A DNA stretch of 35,221 nucleotides from Coriobacteriales bacterium (lineage in GTDB: Bacteria; Actinomycetota; Coriobacteriia; Coriobacteriales; Atopobiaceae), in contig JAUMWN010000006.1 in assembly GCA_030529625.1 (NCBI GenBank), positions 1 through 35,221 of the forward strand, in the 5' to 3' direction. This document shows, piece by piece, positions 34,474 to 35,221 of this stretch (its first letter is position 1; each line of letters begins with the position of its first letter). Position numbers and translations under genes: made by a program. Under the pieces are notes generated by a model that did no database searches, had not been told where the DNA came from, and worked only from the letters and a program-made list of their open reading frames with translations.

Positions 34474-35221
34474 ATGGCCTACATGCCACCGTATACAACG
34501 ACCGACAAGATGGTGAATTCGATTGCCGAGATCGGACGCCTTCTTGGAGTGTTTACGGCACGTGAGTCGTTGTCGAGCAGTCCACGTCTGCGTCGGATTA
34601 ACAGGATCAAGTCAATCCATTCCTCTCTTGCCATCGAGAACAACACGTTGTCTCTGGACGAGGTTACGGCGGTTCTTGACGGGAAGCGCGTTCTAGCCCC
34701 TCCCAAGGACATCCATGAGGCGCAAAACGCGTACGAGGCTTACGAGCACCTGTCGGAGCTCGACCCCTACTCGATCGACGACCTACTGCGTGCGCATGGG
34801 TTCATGATGGCTGGGCTCATCAAGGATGCTGGGAGATTCAGGACCGGCAACGTGGGCGTATTTGCAGGCAGCGCGCTCATTCATGCTGGAACACCAGCCC
34901 GCTACGTGCCGGAGGTCATCGCTGACCTGTTTTCTTGGCTGCGCGAGACGCAAGCGCACCCGCTCATCTCATCGAGCGTGTTCCACTTCGAGTTCGAATA
35001 CATCCATCCGTTCTCGGACGGAAACGGCAGGACCGGCCGACTGTGGCAGTCGTTGTTGCTGCAGCGCTGGGAGCCGCTCTTCGCATGGCTACCTGTAGAG
35101 TCCCTCGTTGCCGCACGCCAGCAAGAGTACTACGACGCTTTGGGGCGTTCCCAGCAGGAGGCCGATGCCACGGAGTTCGTGGAATTCATGCTGCAGGTGA
35201 TTGAGGAGACCTTACGAGAGC
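34474..35221 (+). CDS. Fic family protein (partial, continues beyond window)
   Basis: 249 residues are visible from ATG 34474, one base after the methyltransferase stop. The Fic motif is complete: HPFSDGNGRTGR at 178-189, with catalytic His178. An N-terminal inhibitory motif is present, SLAIEN with Ser51 and Glu55, of the [S/T]xxxE[G/N] kind that blocks ATP binding, so this is a class II, self-inhibited Fic enzyme. It would transfer AMP to a target protein. Fic proteins of this layout are often found in restriction and defence islands. The last part, often a winged helix, is cut off by the window edge. A restriction (Res-type) subunit gene may follow; this cannot be seen. Confidence 0.9.
   Translation, partial: MAYMPPYTTTDKMVNSIAEIGRLLGVFTARESLSSSPRLRRINRIKSIHSSLAIENNTLSLDEVTAVLDGKRVLAPPKDIHEAQNAYEAYEHLSELDPYSIDDLLRAHGFMMAGLIKDAGRFRTGNVGVFAGSALIHAGTPARYVPEVIADLFSWLRETQAHPLISSSVFHFEFEYIHPFSDGNGRTGRLWQSLLLQRWEPLFAWLPVESLVAARQQEYYDALGRSQQEADATEFVEFMLQVIEETLRE

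Overview
The window is GC-rich, densely coded DNA that I read as an anaerobic actinobacterium, most likely a coriobacterial relative of Olsenella, Collinsella or Atopobium. This rests on base composition, gene style and protein families (an iron-sulfur scaffold of the kind that travels with GGGtGRT proteins, SNF2/SWIM helicase, GH1 phospho-glycosidase, a remnant I read as a phage portal gene). It is inference; there is no rRNA or other marker gene and I recognised no tRNA.

Left part, 1-14556, looks like settled chromosome. It holds a partial iron-sulfur scaffold gene (-), a stand-alone amino-acid adenylation enzyme, a DJ-1/PfpI protein overlapping an EamA transporter, a large SNF2 helicase, a GNAT acetyltransferase, an SCP2 and STAS pair (-), an ABC exporter (-), an unusual fusion of a metallo-beta-lactamase fold with a phosphopantetheinyl transferase (-), a P1/DmpA self-cleaving peptidase (-) and a GH1 6-phospho-beta-glucosidase (+). 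Four gene ends or intergenic gaps carry copies of a palindromic REP-like repeat built on GGGGACTGTCCCC.

Middle part, 14557-18190, is a small decayed integrative element. It sits exactly at the 3' end of the GH1 gene. The last codons and downstream flank of that gene recur, diverged, 3594 bp further on, giving an 82-bp imperfect direct repeat that looks like attL/attR. Inside are the C-terminal half of a tyrosine integrase cut off at a deletion junction, a DUF6440-like membrane protein missing its start, a 46-residue membrane protein, and a cargo of an NTF2/SnoaL-like protein divergent from an HxlR regulator and a flavin split-barrel protein. After it come a second GNAT gene and a frameshifted, deleted gene resembling a phage portal (19073-19700).

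Right part, 20305-35221, reads as a defence island. A 900-residue SF1 helicase with C-terminal zinc ribbons is followed by a 623-residue protein of unknown function. An opposite-strand pair of unknown proteins (402 and 183 residues) comes next, then a tight operon: a PLD/SNF2-type helicase, DUF4391, a YhcG-type PD-(D/E)XK nuclease, a type III-like DNA methyltransferase and a Fic protein that runs off the window. The methyltransferase is out of frame at a run of eight G, which could be a phase-variation switch, and it carries a perfect 22-bp inverted repeat in the part expected to recognise DNA. These last two features, the att repeats and the two uncharacterised pairs are the most worthwhile leads.
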